In this document: positions 10,441 to 22,210 of the stretch, one piece after another
Layout of the letters: the number at the start of each line of letters is the position of its first letter
Numbering within the stretch: position 1 is the first letter of the stretch
NCBI RefSeq assembly: GCF_002192535.1
Contig: NZ_NAIA01000003.1
Span: 277,952 to 341,951, forward strand
Length of the DNA stretch: 64,000 nt
From: Polynucleobacter hirudinilacicola
Lineage (GTDB): Bacteria; Pseudomonadota; Gammaproteobacteria; Burkholderiales; Burkholderiaceae
Direction of reading: 5' to 3'
Translations under genes and position numbers: made by a program
Notes under the pieces: model-generated
The model's input: only the letters and a program-made list of their open reading frames with translations
Database searches by the model: none
Told to the model about the DNA's origin: nothing

Positions 10441-10990
10441 CGTGCTTCCAAAGTACATCAGTACCACCAGCCGCACGATTGAGTATGCGCGAAAGCACAA
10501 ACAATAAATCAGACAAACGATTGACATATTGGCGAGGAGCATCATACAAAGGCTCTGCCCAACCCAAGCGCACAATCGAACGCTCAGCTCTTCTACAGAC
10601 GGTGCGACATACGTGCGCTTGCGCAGCAGCACGAGTACCACCAGGAAGAATGAATTCTGTCAAAGGAGGAAGTTCTTTGTTGTACTTTTCTAACCAAATA
10701 TCTAACTGAGCTACGTGGTCAGGATTTAGTAACTTGTAATTCGGAATGCAGAGCTCGCCGCCCAGATCGAATAAATCATGCTGAACCTGCATGAAAAGCG
10801 CTTTTAGCTCAGGAGCAATGCTTTCTGGGATCTCCTCAGTCATCAAAACACCGATTTCTGAGTTCAGCTCATCCACGTCGCCCATAGCGCAAATCCGCAA
10901 ATGATCCTTCTCAACGCGACTTCCATCGCCTAATCCAGTCATTCCAGCATCGCCCGTTCTAGTGGCGATTTTTGATAGTCGATTTCCCAT
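10421..10990 (-). CDS. Cob(I)alamin adenosyltransferase, PduO type
   Basis: Transfers the adenosyl group of ATP to cob(I)alamin to make coenzyme B12. The 189-residue protein carries the PduO/MMAB N-terminal signature TRTGDAGMTGLGDGSRVEK (residues 10-28), and its C-terminal helices include RTVCRRAER and YVNRLSDLLFVLSRI. It is therefore PduO type and not the unrelated CobA/BtuR type. It is a single gene, divergent from glcD with only 18 bases between the start codons. A consensus TATAAT lies seven bases before the ATG. There are no other B12 genes nearby, so it probably serves salvage of imported corrinoids. Confidence 0.93.
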   Translation of the reverse strand: MGNRLSKIATRTGDAGMTGLGDGSRVEKDHLRICAMGDVDELNSEIGVLMTEEIPESIAPELKALFMQVQHDLFDLGGELCIPNYKLLNPDHVAQLDIWLEKYNKELPPLTEFILPGGTRAAAQAHVCRTVCRRAERSIVRLGWAEPLYDAPRQYVNRLSDLLFVLSRILNRAAGGTDVLWKHEKKETK

Positions 10991-10997
10991 GAGCTTA

Positions 10998-11003
10998 ATT
11001 ATA
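10998..11003 (-). promoter_or_regulatory. Perfect TATAAT -10 box of the adenosyltransferase gene
   Basis: On the minus strand the sequence reads TATAAT, then TAAGCTC, then ATG at 10990. Seven bases between a consensus -10 and the start codon predict a leaderless transcript. No good -35 is seen. The whole 18-base gap is shared with the oppositely oriented glcD start. Confidence 0.55.
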
Positions 11004-11008
11004 GGTAA

Positions 11009-12523
11009 ATGGCTAAAATGATTCCTATGAATATGGTGACCCCACCCCCCGATCTAGCCGCAATCAGCGCACTTCAGTCAAAACTCGTTGCGGCTTTGCG
11101 ACCGATTCTTCCGGAACACGCCCTACTTTGGGAGCCTGAAGACACAATTCCCTATGAATGTGATGGTTTGGCCGCTTATAAACGCATGCCGCTGGCAGTC
11201 GCTCTGCCAGAAACAGAGGAGCAAGTCGCCAAAATCCTCAAAACCTGCTTTGAGATGCAGGTTCCTGTGGTTCCGCGGGGATCTGGAACTGGCCTATCCG
11301 GTGGAGCGATGCCTATCTCTCAGGGGTTAGTGCTTTCCCTTGCAAAGCTCAAGAAAATTCTCAGTATTGACCCATTTACTCGCACTGCGGTAGTTCAACC
11401 TGGTGTGCGCAATCTTGCTATTTCAGAAGCTGTTGCTCACCTAGGTCTCTACTATGCACCAGACCCCTCATCTCAGATTGCCTGCTCTATTGGTGGCAAC
11501 GTGAATGAAAACTCTGGTGGAGTGCACTGTCTTAAATACGGTCTCACTCTACATAACGTTCTCCGCGTACGCGGCATTTTGATGAACGGTGAGATTGTGG
11601 AGTTCGGAAGCTTAGCGCCAGATTCTCCTGGTTTAGATTTGCTCGCCATTGTTCTGGGTAGCGAAGGCATGCTTGCAGTCGTTACCGAAGTTACTGTGAA
11701 GTTGGTTGCCAAACCAAAACTGGCACGCGTCATCATGGCTAGTTTTGACGACATTGAAAAAGGTGGCAATGCTGTTGCTGCCATCATTGCTGCCGGTATT
11801 ATTCCTGCTGGCTTAGAAATGATGGATCAAGCAACTACTCGAGCTGTAGAAGAATTTGTCAATGCAGGCTATGACTTAGAGGCAGCGGCTATTTTGCTTT
11901 GTGAGTCTGACGGCACACCGGAAGAAGTTGCTGAAGAAATCGAGCGCATGACTAAAGTGCTTGAACAATCGGGCGCTAGTGGTATTCGGATTTCTAGAGA
12001 TGAGACTGAGCGCTTAAAGTTTTGGAGTGGTCGTAAAAATGCTTTCCCGGCAGCCGGACGAATCGCTGCGGATTACTACTGTATGGACGGCACTATCCCA
12101 CGTAGGCATATTGCGACTCTACTGAAACGCATTCAAGGAATGGAAAAAAAATATGGCTTAGGTTGCTTGAATGTATTTCATGCAGGTGATGGCAATATGC
12201 ACCCATTGATTTTATTTAATGGCGCTGATGAGGAAGAGTGGCATCGTGCCGAAGAATTTGGCACTGATATTCTTGAAGCCTGCGTTGAGCTTGGCGGTAC
12301 GATTACTGGCGAGCATGGAGTTGGCCTCGAAAAGATTAACAGCATGTGTATTCAGTTTGGTGAGGGCGAACGTGAATCTTTCTGGGGTGTTAAAAGCGCT
12401 TTTGATCCAGAAAAGCTTCTCAATCCTGATAAAGGCATCCCAACTCTGAGTCGCTGTGCTGAATATGGCCGCATGCGGATTAGTGGAGGCAAACTACCGC
12501 ATCCGGAATTGGAGCGCTTTTAA
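11009..12523 (+). CDS. glcD: Glycolate oxidase subunit GlcD (FAD-linked)
   Basis: Catalytic flavin subunit of the glycolate dehydrogenase complex that oxidises glycolate to glyoxylate. The 504-residue protein has the FAD-binding-type-4 fold: PRGSGTGLSGGAMP near residue 90 and PDPSSQIACSIGGNVNENSGG near residue 155, with a C-terminal vanillyl-oxidase-like domain containing NVFHAGDGNMHP and GEHGVG. The ATG at 11009 is preceded by TAGG at short spacing; ATG 11018 is a possible alternative. The stop codon overlaps the glcE start (TAATG), and the order glcD-glcE-glcF is the standard operon. Glycolate is a major algal exudate, which would fit a freshwater bacterium. Confidence 0.95.
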   Translation: MAKMIPMNMVTPPPDLAAISALQSKLVAALRPILPEHALLWEPEDTIPYECDGLAAYKRMPLAVALPETEEQVAKILKTCFEMQVPVVPRGSGTGLSGGAMPISQGLVLSLAKLKKILSIDPFTRTAVVQPGVRNLAISEAVAHLGLYYAPDPSSQIACSIGGNVNENSGGVHCLKYGLTLHNVLRVRGILMNGEIVEFGSLAPDSPGLDLLAIVLGSEGMLAVVTEVTVKLVAKPKLARVIMASFDDIEKGGNAVAAIIAAGIIPAGLEMMDQATTRAVEEFVNAGYDLEAAAILLCESDGTPEEVAEEIERMTKVLEQSGASGIRISRDETERLKFWSGRKNAFPAAGRIAADYYCMDGTIPRRHIATLLKRIQGMEKKYGLGCLNVFHAGDGNMHPLILFNGADEEEWHRAEEFGTDILEACVELGGTITGEHGVGLEKINSMCIQFGEGERESFWGVKSAFDPEKLLNPDKGIPTLSRCAEYGRMRISGGKLPHPELERF

Positions 12524-13665
12524 TGAATGCTACCAACCCCATGATTGAGGCATTTCGTGAGCAGATCCTGAATGCAGCAAGCAATAAAACACGGCTCTCT
12601 ATTGAAGGTGGCGGCACCAAGTCCTGGTATGGCAACCCCAATAGTCATACAAAACTTGATACTCGTACTTACTCTGGAATCCTGGAATATCAGCCAGAAG
12701 AATTAGTAATCACTGCCTGTGCGGGTACGCCACTGAAAGAAATCGAAGCTGCCCTCAAAGCAAAAAATCAGATGCTGGCATTTGAACCGCCACACTTTGG
12801 TGAGCAAGCAACCTTTGGTGGTGCGATTGCATCCGGCTTAGCGGGTCCAAATCGCATCAGCGTCGGTAATTTCCGAGACTTTGTTTTAGGTACACGTATT
12901 TTAGATGGCAAGGGACAGGATCTGTCTTTTGGCGGACAAGTGATGAAAAACGTTGCCGGCTACGATATCTCTCGTTTATTACCAGGCTCCATGGGTACGC
13001 TTTCATTACTTCTTGAAGCATCTGTCAAAGTATTGCCAAGACCAGCAGCCATAGCAACACTGCGCTGCCATATCTCTCAAGAAAAAGCATTGCGCACTTT
13101 AAATGAGTGGGCTGGGCAACCATTGCCAATGTCAGCAAGCTGTTGGATCGGCAATGCTACTGGCGAAGGTCAATTGACGATTCGTTTAGCGGGGGCTGCT
13201 GCTGCAATTAAGGCCGCCATTCCCCTAATGAGTTCTTTAGTAAATGCAAGTGAAGTAGACCCTCAATCTGCCGAAGCATTTTGGAATGATTTACGCGAGC
13301 ATCAGCTACCAGCGTTTGAAAATCTCGCTGCCGATCAAACTCTGTATCGCCTAGCTTTACCTGCAGCCTGTGGGCCACTCACTATTCCTGGTGAAAGCAA
13401 TGAAATTATTTTGGAATGGCACGGTCAACAACGTTGGATTAAAGCCTCTGGCGATGAAGCTACATTTAACCTAATCAAACAATTAGTCTTAAGTCATGGT
13501 GGGCATGTCACTCGCTTCAAACAGGGTGCAAGTGTAAATCCTGACTTCCAACGCTTTACTTTACTGAGCGAACAGGCACACTCTAAAGCCCTCGAGCTTG
13601 TACAAGAGCGCCTGAGATCTGCATTTGATCCTGCCGGCGTATTTGCAACTAAACGTCTTCCATAA
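12523..13665 (+). CDS. glcE: Glycolate oxidase subunit GlcE
   Basis: Second flavin-binding subunit of glycolate dehydrogenase. The 380-residue protein has a PP-loop-like FAD-binding-4 N-terminal part (GGGTKSWYG near residue 29, then FGEQATFGGAIASGLAGP near residue 90) and lacks the long C-terminal domain of GlcD, which is normal for GlcE. It is translationally coupled to glcD by a one-base overlap and followed by glcF after eight bases. Confidence 0.93.
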   Translation: MNATNPMIEAFREQILNAASNKTRLSIEGGGTKSWYGNPNSHTKLDTRTYSGILEYQPEELVITACAGTPLKEIEAALKAKNQMLAFEPPHFGEQATFGGAIASGLAGPNRISVGNFRDFVLGTRILDGKGQDLSFGGQVMKNVAGYDISRLLPGSMGTLSLLLEASVKVLPRPAAIATLRCHISQEKALRTLNEWAGQPLPMSASCWIGNATGEGQLTIRLAGAAAAIKAAIPLMSSLVNASEVDPQSAEAFWNDLREHQLPAFENLAADQTLYRLALPAACGPLTIPGESNEIILEWHGQQRWIKASGDEATFNLIKQLVLSHGGHVTRFKQGASVNPDFQRFTLLSEQAHSKALELVQERLRSAFDPAGVFATKRLP

Positions 13666-13673
13666 GCATCTCT

Positions 13674-14951
13674 ATGTACACTCAACTTGCTCCCCAATTT
13701 GCCAATACTCCAGAAGGTATTGAAGCAGCCCGAATTTTGGGTAAATGTGTTCACTGTGGTTTTTGTACTGCCACTTGTCCAACTTATCAGATACTCGGTG
13801 ATGAGCTCGATGGCCCCCGTGGTCGTATCTACCTCATTAAGCAAATGGCTGAAGGTGCAGCTCCTACCGAAAAAACTCGTAACCACCTAGACCGCTGTCT
13901 CACTTGTCGTAATTGTGAGAGCACTTGCCCTAGCGGCGTGCAATACGGCAACCTAGTAGACATTGGCCGCAAGTGGGCTGAAGAGAATACCCCAGCTCGC
14001 CCCCTTGGTGAGCGCCTAACTCGCTGGGCCCTAAAAGAAGGTTTAACAAAGCCGACATTATTTAACTCAGCAATGACTTTAGGTCGCCTCGTGCGCCCCT
14101 TAATGCCAAATGGCATTCAGCGCAAAATCCCGGAAGCCAGAAATAAAGCTTTGGATAGCTCAACAGATCCTTATGCAAGGCCCACCGCTTCACATGAACG
14201 CAAAATGCTGATTCTGGAGGGCTGTGTTCAACCGGGTATGCTGCCAAATATTAATTCAGCAACTGCGCGCGTTTTAGATGCATTAAAGATTCAGCTCATT
14301 AGCGCCCCAAATGCTACTTGCTGCGGCGCATTGCGCTATCACTTGAATGATCAAACTGGCGGGTTAGAGAATGCCAAGCAAAATATTGATGCTTGGTGGC
14401 CATTAGTTGAGAGTGGTATGGAAGCGATTGTGATGACTGCCTCTGGTTGTGGCGTCATGGTGAAAGATTATGGTCATCTCTTTGCTGATGACTCTGCATA
14501 TGCAGCCAAGGCGAAAAAGATTTCTGATCTCACTAAAGATATCTCCGAGATTTTGCCAAATCTAGAAAAAGAATTAATTCAATTACTTGGTACAGATCAA
14601 AAACCAGGCGTGGTTTATCACCCACCTTGCACCTTGCAACACGGCCAACAAATCCGCGGCAAAGTGGAAGGCTTGTTATCTAGTATTGGCATTGGTGTTC
14701 GCCTATGTGCTGACAGCCATCTGTGCTGCGGTTCTGCAGGCACCTATTCCGTAACGCAGCCTGAGCTATCAGAGCAGCTGCGCAGAAATAAGTTAGGCCA
14801 TTTGAATACTGCATGCGAAGAATCTGGTGCGGAAGTGATTGTTTCTGGGAATATTGGCTGTATTACCCATCTTCAACAAGATGACAAGCCAGTACTGCAT
14901 TGGATTGAGATCGTAGATCAACTCGTCAGCAAAGCCTCTAAGGTACGATGA
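13674..14951 (+). CDS. glcF: Glycolate oxidase iron-sulfur subunit GlcF
   Basis: Electron-transfer subunit of glycolate dehydrogenase. The 425-residue protein has two N-terminal 4Fe-4S ferredoxin motifs (CVHCGFCTATCP near residue 25 and CLTCRNCESTCP near residue 75) and two C-terminal cysteine-rich CCG domains (CCGALRYH and CCGSAGTY), matching the family in order and length. Its last bases overlap the start of the YggS-like gene by four bases (ATGA), so the glc operon appears to continue into yggS and proC. Confidence 0.95.
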   Translation: MYTQLAPQFANTPEGIEAARILGKCVHCGFCTATCPTYQILGDELDGPRGRIYLIKQMAEGAAPTEKTRNHLDRCLTCRNCESTCPSGVQYGNLVDIGRKWAEENTPARPLGERLTRWALKEGLTKPTLFNSAMTLGRLVRPLMPNGIQRKIPEARNKALDSSTDPYARPTASHERKMLILEGCVQPGMLPNINSATARVLDALKIQLISAPNATCCGALRYHLNDQTGGLENAKQNIDAWWPLVESGMEAIVMTASGCGVMVKDYGHLFADDSAYAAKAKKISDLTKDISEILPNLEKELIQLLGTDQKPGVVYHPPCTLQHGQQIRGKVEGLLSSIGIGVRLCADSHLCCGSAGTYSVTQPELSEQLRRNKLGHLNTACEESGAEVIVSGNIGCITHLQQDDKPVLHWIEIVDQLVSKASKVR

Positions 14952-15673
14952 ATTCTATTGTTGCTAACTTAATGCAGGTGCGGCAGCGTATTGAGCTTGC
15001 TTGCTTAGCAGCGAAACGCGAGCCCGAAGAAATCGAGCTCTTAGCAGTCAGCAAAACATTCCCCGCCTCTGCTATTGAGGAGGCTATGCATGCTGGACAA
15101 TCTGCTTTTGGTGAAAATTATGTACAAGAAGCGGTTGAAAAAATTACTCAGCTCGCTAAACTACGTCCTTGGTTAGTATGGCACTTCATTGGCCCCCTTC
15201 AAAGCAATAAAACGAGAGAGGTTGCCGAACATTTTGATTGGGTGCATGGTGTTGATCGCCTCAAAATTGCGGAACGTCTATCAGTTCAGCGCGGTGAATT
15301 TCCCAACCTAGCAGAATTGCAGATGTGCGTTCAAGTGAATGTGAGCGATGAGGATAGCAAAAGCGGTATACCACTTTCTGAGGCTGAGGCTCTTTGCGAT
15401 GCCATTGTGAAATTGCCTAATATTGTTCTTAGGGGTTTAATGGCCATACCAGCCCCAAGCGCAGACAAGGCAGAACAACGCAAAGCCTTTGCCCAGGTTC
15501 AGGATTGCTTTAAAAAAATTCAAGCTGCTAAATCGACCGATTTTAGGTATCAATTTTTTGATACGCTATCGATGGGCATGTCCGATGATCTTGAGGCCGC
15601 TATTGCCGAGGGCAGCACTATTGTTCGGGTTGGCACCGCTATTTTTGGGAAGCGCGATAAGATTAGCAAATGA
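14948..15673 (+). CDS. yggS: YggS family pyridoxal phosphate-binding protein
   Basis: PLP homeostasis protein (PLPBP/YggS). The 241-residue protein has the alanine-racemase-like barrel: LLAVSKTFPA near residue 33 carries the PLP lysine, FGENYVQEAVEK near residue 54, WHFIGPLQSNK near residue 78, and LSMGMSDDLEAAIAEGSTIVRVGTAIFG at the C-terminus. It is overlapped by glcF upstream and by proC downstream (four bases each). The yggS-proC pairing is very common in bacteria; being fused to the end of the glc operon is less so and may allow read-through from glcF. Confidence 0.93.
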   Translation: MNSIVANLMQVRQRIELACLAAKREPEEIELLAVSKTFPASAIEEAMHAGQSAFGENYVQEAVEKITQLAKLRPWLVWHFIGPLQSNKTREVAEHFDWVHGVDRLKIAERLSVQRGEFPNLAELQMCVQVNVSDEDSKSGIPLSEAEALCDAIVKLPNIVLRGLMAIPAPSADKAEQRKAFAQVQDCFKKIQAAKSTDFRYQFFDTLSMGMSDDLEAAIAEGSTIVRVGTAIFGKRDKISK

Positions 15674-16539
15674 GCACAAATCAGAATCATCAAAACATTA
15701 GCAATGTCCACATCACCTTTATCGGTGGTGGCAATATGGGTCGAGCGCTCATTAGCGGTTTACTGGCCAATGGATTTACCCCTCAGCAGATCTCGGTGGT
15801 TGAAGCAAATACAGCGACTGCAATCAAACTATACGAAGACTTTGGCGTACGGAATATCGGCTCTTTGGACCAAGTAGCTTTTGATTTCTCAAAAAATAAT
15901 GTTGTAGTCATGGCCATTAAGCCTCAGGACTTTAATGTGGTTGCCAAAGGCTTGGCCGCAAAACTCAAGCACGCATCCCTACCTGGCCCGCTCATCCTAA
16001 GTATTGCCGCTGGTATTCGCTTATCAGATATGAGTCGCTGGCTTGATCACTCCCGCTGTGTTCGTGCTATGCCCAATACTCCTGCATTAATCGGCCAAGG
16101 GATTACTGGCTTGTTTGCTGATGCCACTGTAAACGCATCGGATCGCAATCTAGCCCAGACCATCTGCAATGCTGTTGGTCAAAGCGTTTGGGTTCCTGAA
16201 GAAACACTGATGGATGCTGTTACTGCTGTCTCTGGTAGTGGCCCCGCCTATGTATTTGCATTTTTGGAAGCCATGCAATCTGCTGGTGAGAAATTAGGTC
16301 TAGATGCAGCGAGTGCACGCAAATTGGCATATGCAACTCTTGAGGGAGCAAGCCAACTCGCACATAACTCCGATGAACATGCTGGCGTACTACGTGAACG
16401 TGTCACCTCCAAGGGTGGCACTACAGCAGCGGCGCTTGAAGTCATGAAACAAGAGGGTTGGAATGAGATTCTAGAAAAAGCAATTGCTGCAGCAAGTCAA
16501 CGTGGCAAAGCAATGGGTGATGAGTTAGGTAAGAACTAA
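15670..16539 (+). CDS. proC: Pyrroline-5-carboxylate reductase
   Basis: Last step of proline synthesis, reducing pyrroline-5-carboxylate with NAD(P)H. The 289-residue protein has the Rossmann motif FIGGGNMGRALISGL near residue 16, MAIKPQ near residue 78, RAMPNTPALIGQGITG near residue 127 and the C-terminal signature VSGSGPAYVFAFLEA with LRERVTSKGGTTAAALE. It starts inside the yggS stop region (ATGA) and is convergent with ubiA, with a 15-base gap. Confidence 0.95.
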   Translation: MSTNQNHQNISNVHITFIGGGNMGRALISGLLANGFTPQQISVVEANTATAIKLYEDFGVRNIGSLDQVAFDFSKNNVVVMAIKPQDFNVVAKGLAAKLKHASLPGPLILSIAAGIRLSDMSRWLDHSRCVRAMPNTPALIGQGITGLFADATVNASDRNLAQTICNAVGQSVWVPEETLMDAVTAVSGSGPAYVFAFLEAMQSAGEKLGLDAASARKLAYATLEGASQLAHNSDEHAGVLRERVTSKGGTTAAALEVMKQEGWNEILEKAIAAASQRGKAMGDELGKN

Positions 16540-16554
16540 TTACCTAGGGAACTC

Positions 16555-17418
16555 TTAGTTCAGACTAAGACCAAGCACAATCCCAAGAAATAAAAATCCA
16601 CCTAGCCAGTTATTGTGGCGAAAAGCCGCAAAACACTCGTCACGCTTCCGCGTAGAAATAAGTTTCAGATGATAAATAGCGCAAGCTAAGGCTATAAACC
16701 ACCCGACTAAAAAGTAATTACTCAAGTTGGCTAATTGCGCAACCCAAATTTGACTAATGAATAAGATGGCATAACTAATAGCGATTGCCAGAACATCATA
16801 TTGGCCAAAGGTAATTGCCGAAGTACGTAAGCCTAAGCGCAAATCATCCTCCCGATCGACCATAGCATAGGCAGTGTCGTAAGCTATCGCCCAAAAAATA
16901 TTTCCCACAAATAAGATCCATGCTTCTAATGGAATCATATTCAAGATGGCGGCATATGCCATGGGGATACCAAAGCCAAACGCAATACCCAGAATAGCTT
17001 GCGGTATTGCAAAGAAGCGTTTAGTGAAGGGATAAATGAACGCTACCGCTAATGCAAAAACGGAAAGCTTCTTGGTGTAATCATTGAGTGGCTGAATGAT
17101 TGCGAATGCAATCAAGGCCAAAAATGCAGCAATCAATACCGCCTCTTTGCCAGAAATCTTGCCGCTCGTCACTGGACGCCCTTGCGTTCTCTGAACGTGT
17201 AGATCAAAGTTGCGATCCGCGTAATCATTGATTGCACATCCTGCACTACGCATCAAGAAAGTTCCCGCTACAAAGATTAATAAAATTTGGGGATCGGGCA
17301 TTCCGCTACTAGCCAACCATAAGGCCCATAGCGTTGGCCATAAAAGCAATAAGGTGCCAATTGGCTTATCTAGGCGTATGAGATAAGCGTACGAGGTTAG
17401 GCGATCATTTAAAGACAT
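16555..17418 (-). CDS. ubiA: 4-hydroxybenzoate polyprenyltransferase
   Basis: Integral membrane prenyltransferase that attaches the polyprenyl tail to 4-hydroxybenzoate in ubiquinone synthesis. The 287-residue protein has many hydrophobic helices and the two aspartate-rich motifs NDYADRNFD (near residue 63) and DREDD (near residue 187). It follows recG by ten bases on the same strand. The chorismate lyase ubiC often found beside it is not present here. Confidence 0.93.
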   Translation of the reverse strand: MSLNDRLTSYAYLIRLDKPIGTLLLLWPTLWALWLASSGMPDPQILLIFVAGTFLMRSAGCAINDYADRNFDLHVQRTQGRPVTSGKISGKEAVLIAAFLALIAFAIIQPLNDYTKKLSVFALAVAFIYPFTKRFFAIPQAILGIAFGFGIPMAYAAILNMIPLEAWILFVGNIFWAIAYDTAYAMVDREDDLRLGLRTSAITFGQYDVLAIAISYAILFISQIWVAQLANLSNYFLVGWFIALACAIYHLKLISTRKRDECFAAFRHNNWLGGFLFLGIVLGLSLN

Positions 17419-17428
17419 GAGGTAATTA

Positions 17429-19495
17429 TCACGCCTTTAAAAATTCAGCGCGGGATCCTAGCCAGCGCTCTAGATGACGCTCCACTAAATCAGCATGCTC
17501 TGCTAGCAAGCGCTCGGCTGCCTGTTGAGCTAACTCAATTAACCAAGCATCGCGCTGTAAATCGACAAACCGCAACATGGCATCACCAGATTGCTTGGCT
17601 CCAAGCAATTCCCCGGGACCACGCAGGGAAAGGTCGCGCTCTGCAATGACAAAGCCATCCGATACTTCACGCAAGGTTTGCAAGCGCTCTTTAGCTGCCA
17701 TTGATAAGGGCTCCGCATACATCAAGATGCAAACTGAATCGGCTGAGCCGCGGCCCACACGTCCACGCAGTTGATGAATTTGAGCATAGCCAAAGCGCTC
17801 AGCATGCTCGATCACCATTAAGGCTGCATTGGGAACATCCACGCCCACCTCAATGACTGTAGTGGCAACTAATAGCTGAATTTCATTGGCTTTAAATGCA
17901 GCCATCACGGCTGCTTTTTCTTCCGCCTTTAGGCGACCATGCACTAGCCCCACTTTAAAATTTGGCAAAGCCTGTGTTAACTGCTCAAAACTCTCAACGG
18001 CAGTTTGCAATTGCAAAACCTCAGATTCTTCTATCAAAGGGCAAACCCAATAGGCTTGTAGGCCTTTGGATAGCCAGCTTTGTAAACCGCCAATCACCTC
18101 ATCACGACGAGTCGCCTTGACCACCTTAGTATTAATTGGTTTGCGGCCTGGAGGTAGCTCATCAATGACAGACACATCGAGATCAGCGTAATAGGTCATA
18201 GCCAAGGTACGAGGAATTGGCGTTGCTGACATCATCAATTGATGACAATAGAACAATTCTGATCCAAGTCTTTGCTGTATTTCTAAGCGCTGCCTAACTC
18301 CAAAGCGATGTTGCTCATCAATCACTGCTAAGCCTAGCTTGGAAAAGCTCACGCTCTCCTGAATTAGTGCATGAGTGCCAATAATGAGTTGAGCTTGCCC
18401 ACTCTCAATCATTTCCTGAGCCAACCTTTTTTCTTTTGCCTTCAAACTACCAGACAGCCAAGCAATGTGCACCCCTAATGGTTCAAACCATTCTTTCATC
18501 TTTAAGTAATGCTGCTCTGCCAAGATTTCAGTAGGCGCCATGACCGCAGCTTGATAACCATGATCCATCACGCGTGCCGCTGCTAAGGCAGCGACTACCG
18601 TCTTGCCGCTACCTACGTCCCCTTGCAAAAGACGGTTCATTGGAAACGAGTTCTCTAGATCCTTAGCAATCTCTAACCATACGCGGTCTTGGGCTCCAGT
18701 TAATTGAAAAGGAAGCGCCTTAAGTAAGCCAATTTCTAGATTTGGCTCTTTTGATGGCTTTGCAAAGCTCGGGGCATGCCGCTCTCTTCGAATCGCATGA
18801 GCACGTTTCAAAGAAATTTGTTGTGCGAGCAATTCTTCGAACTGCACGCGGCGCCATGCAGGATCTGTGCGCTCTAACAAGGCTTGAGTATCAGCATCAG
18901 CAGGTGGCTGATGTAAATAGGTAATAGCAGCTTGTAGACTTGGCCAATCATTGCTTGGAAGCAGTTCTGTCATTAACTGCTTGGGCAAGAACTCAGCCAG
19001 ACTATCTCGCAAGCTTGGATCACGTAAGGCCTGTCCAACTGCTTTGCGAATGACTGTTTGAGAAACGCCGGCACTGGCTGGATAGACTGGGGTCAGACTC
19101 ATTGGCAAGGGAGCATCTGCTGCTACAGCCTTAACGGTGGGATGGACCATTTCTGGGCCCTGAAATCCTTCACGCACATCACCACGCACTCGAATATGCG
19201 CACCCACTGCCATTTGCTTTTGCTGGCTTGGGTAGAAATTCAGGAAACGGAGCTGCAAAGTTGCGGTGTCATCTTCAATGGTGACCAACATCTGTCTTCT
19301 AGGCCTAAATAAGACCTGATTTCGGATCACGATCCCCTGGGTTTGGGCTGAACTAAACCTGCCCTGATTTAAGACCTCTTCAATCGTGAATAGCTCAGTC
19401 TCATCTTCATAGCGGGATGGAAGATGCAAAGCAAGGGCCATTGGGCTGTCTAAACCCATTTTCTGGAGTGTGCTTGGCGCTTGTTTGGTAGTCAT
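17429..19495 (-). CDS. recG: ATP-dependent DNA helicase RecG
   Basis: Branch-migration helicase that reverses stalled replication forks and processes Holliday junctions. The 688-residue protein (family about 690) has an N-terminal wedge/OB domain, Walker A GDVGSGKT near residue 295, the DEQH box in [12 protein letters not shown], the SATPIPRT motif III and the C-terminal QLRGRVGRG motif VI. The start at 19495 is 30 bases from the divergent queA start, and TAGATT lies six bases before the ATG with no Shine-Dalgarno in between. Confidence 0.95.
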   Translation of the reverse strand: MTTKQAPSTLQKMGLDSPMALALHLPSRYEDETELFTIEEVLNQGRFSSAQTQGIVIRNQVLFRPRRQMLVTIEDDTATLQLRFLNFYPSQQKQMAVGAHIRVRGDVREGFQGPEMVHPTVKAVAADAPLPMSLTPVYPASAGVSQTVIRKAVGQALRDPSLRDSLAEFLPKQLMTELLPSNDWPSLQAAITYLHQPPADADTQALLERTDPAWRRVQFEELLAQQISLKRAHAIRRERHAPSFAKPSKEPNLEIGLLKALPFQLTGAQDRVWLEIAKDLENSFPMNRLLQGDVGSGKTVVAALAAARVMDHGYQAAVMAPTEILAEQHYLKMKEWFEPLGVHIAWLSGSLKAKEKRLAQEMIESGQAQLIIGTHALIQESVSFSKLGLAVIDEQHRFGVRQRLEIQQRLGSELFYCHQLMMSATPIPRTLAMTYYADLDVSVIDELPPGRKPINTKVVKATRRDEVIGGLQSWLSKGLQAYWVCPLIEESEVLQLQTAVESFEQLTQALPNFKVGLVHGRLKAEEKAAVMAAFKANEIQLLVATTVIEVGVDVPNAALMVIEHAERFGYAQIHQLRGRVGRGSADSVCILMYAEPLSMAAKERLQTLREVSDGFVIAERDLSLRGPGELLGAKQSGDAMLRFVDLQRDAWLIELAQQAAERLLAEHADLVERHLERWLGSRAEFLKA

Positions 19496-19525
19496 CGTTA
19501 AAATCTAATACCTGATGGTAATGCT

Positions 19526-21726
<2,201 letters not shown>

Positions 21727-21769
21727 TAACCCTACGGAGGCCTATCCCCCTCCAAATCACCTCCAAAGC

Positions 21770-21792
21770 CCCGCACAGTTTAGAATTGCGGG
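21770..21792 (+). terminator. Possible weak terminator after tgt
   Basis: CCCGCA and TGCGGG form a six-base-pair stem around an 11-base loop and are followed by TTTA only. The short stem and weak T run make termination uncertain; yajC-secDF may be partly read through from queA-tgt. Confidence 0.3.
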
Positions 21793-21858
21793 TTTACGGC
21801 TTAACTTAAAAGCCTAAAACTGAAACAGTTTCCAAATAGTCTTTAACGGAGGTTTTGT

Positions 21859-22185
21859 ATGTGGATTAGTAACGCTTTTGCCCAAGCCCCAGCTGCGGGT
21901 CCAGATTCTGGTGGCTTAATGAGCTTCCTGCCATTGGTTTTGATGTTTGCAGTTTTGTACTTCATCATGATTCGCCCACAAATGAAGCGTCAAAAAGAAA
22001 CTAAAGCCATGCTTGAAGCATTAGCAGTTGGCGATGAAGTGGTAACAGTAGGCGGCATCATGGGCAAAGTAACAGCACTCAAAGATGCAGTGGTTACTGT
22101 TGAGATTTCAGCTGGCACTGAAGTGCAATTACAAAAAGGTGCTATCACCAATGTATTGCCTAAAGGCACATTAAAGTCTGCTTAA
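21859..22185 (+). CDS. yajC: Preprotein translocase accessory subunit YajC
   Basis: Small inner-membrane partner of SecDF. The 108-residue protein has one membrane helix (about residues 20-42, containing LVLMFAVLYFIMIRPQMKRQ) followed by the conserved IRPQ..KRQKE stretch and a small cytoplasmic domain with GDEVVTVGGIMG. A strong Shine-Dalgarno (ACGGAGG) lies eight bases before the ATG. It is first in the yajC-secD-secF order found across proteobacteria. Confidence 0.95.
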   Translation: MWISNAFAQAPAAGPDSGGLMSFLPLVLMFAVLYFIMIRPQMKRQKETKAMLEALAVGDEVVTVGGIMGKVTALKDAVVTVEISAGTEVQLQKGAITNVLPKGTLKSA

Positions 22186-22210
22186 TAGCTTTGTTTAAAA
22201 GTATCTCAAT

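Noticed and set aside
16533-16562. GAACTAA...TTAGTTC inverted repeat between proC and ubiA as a terminator.
   Set aside because: The stem is seven bases of weak pairs with a 15-base loop and no T run; too weak to list.
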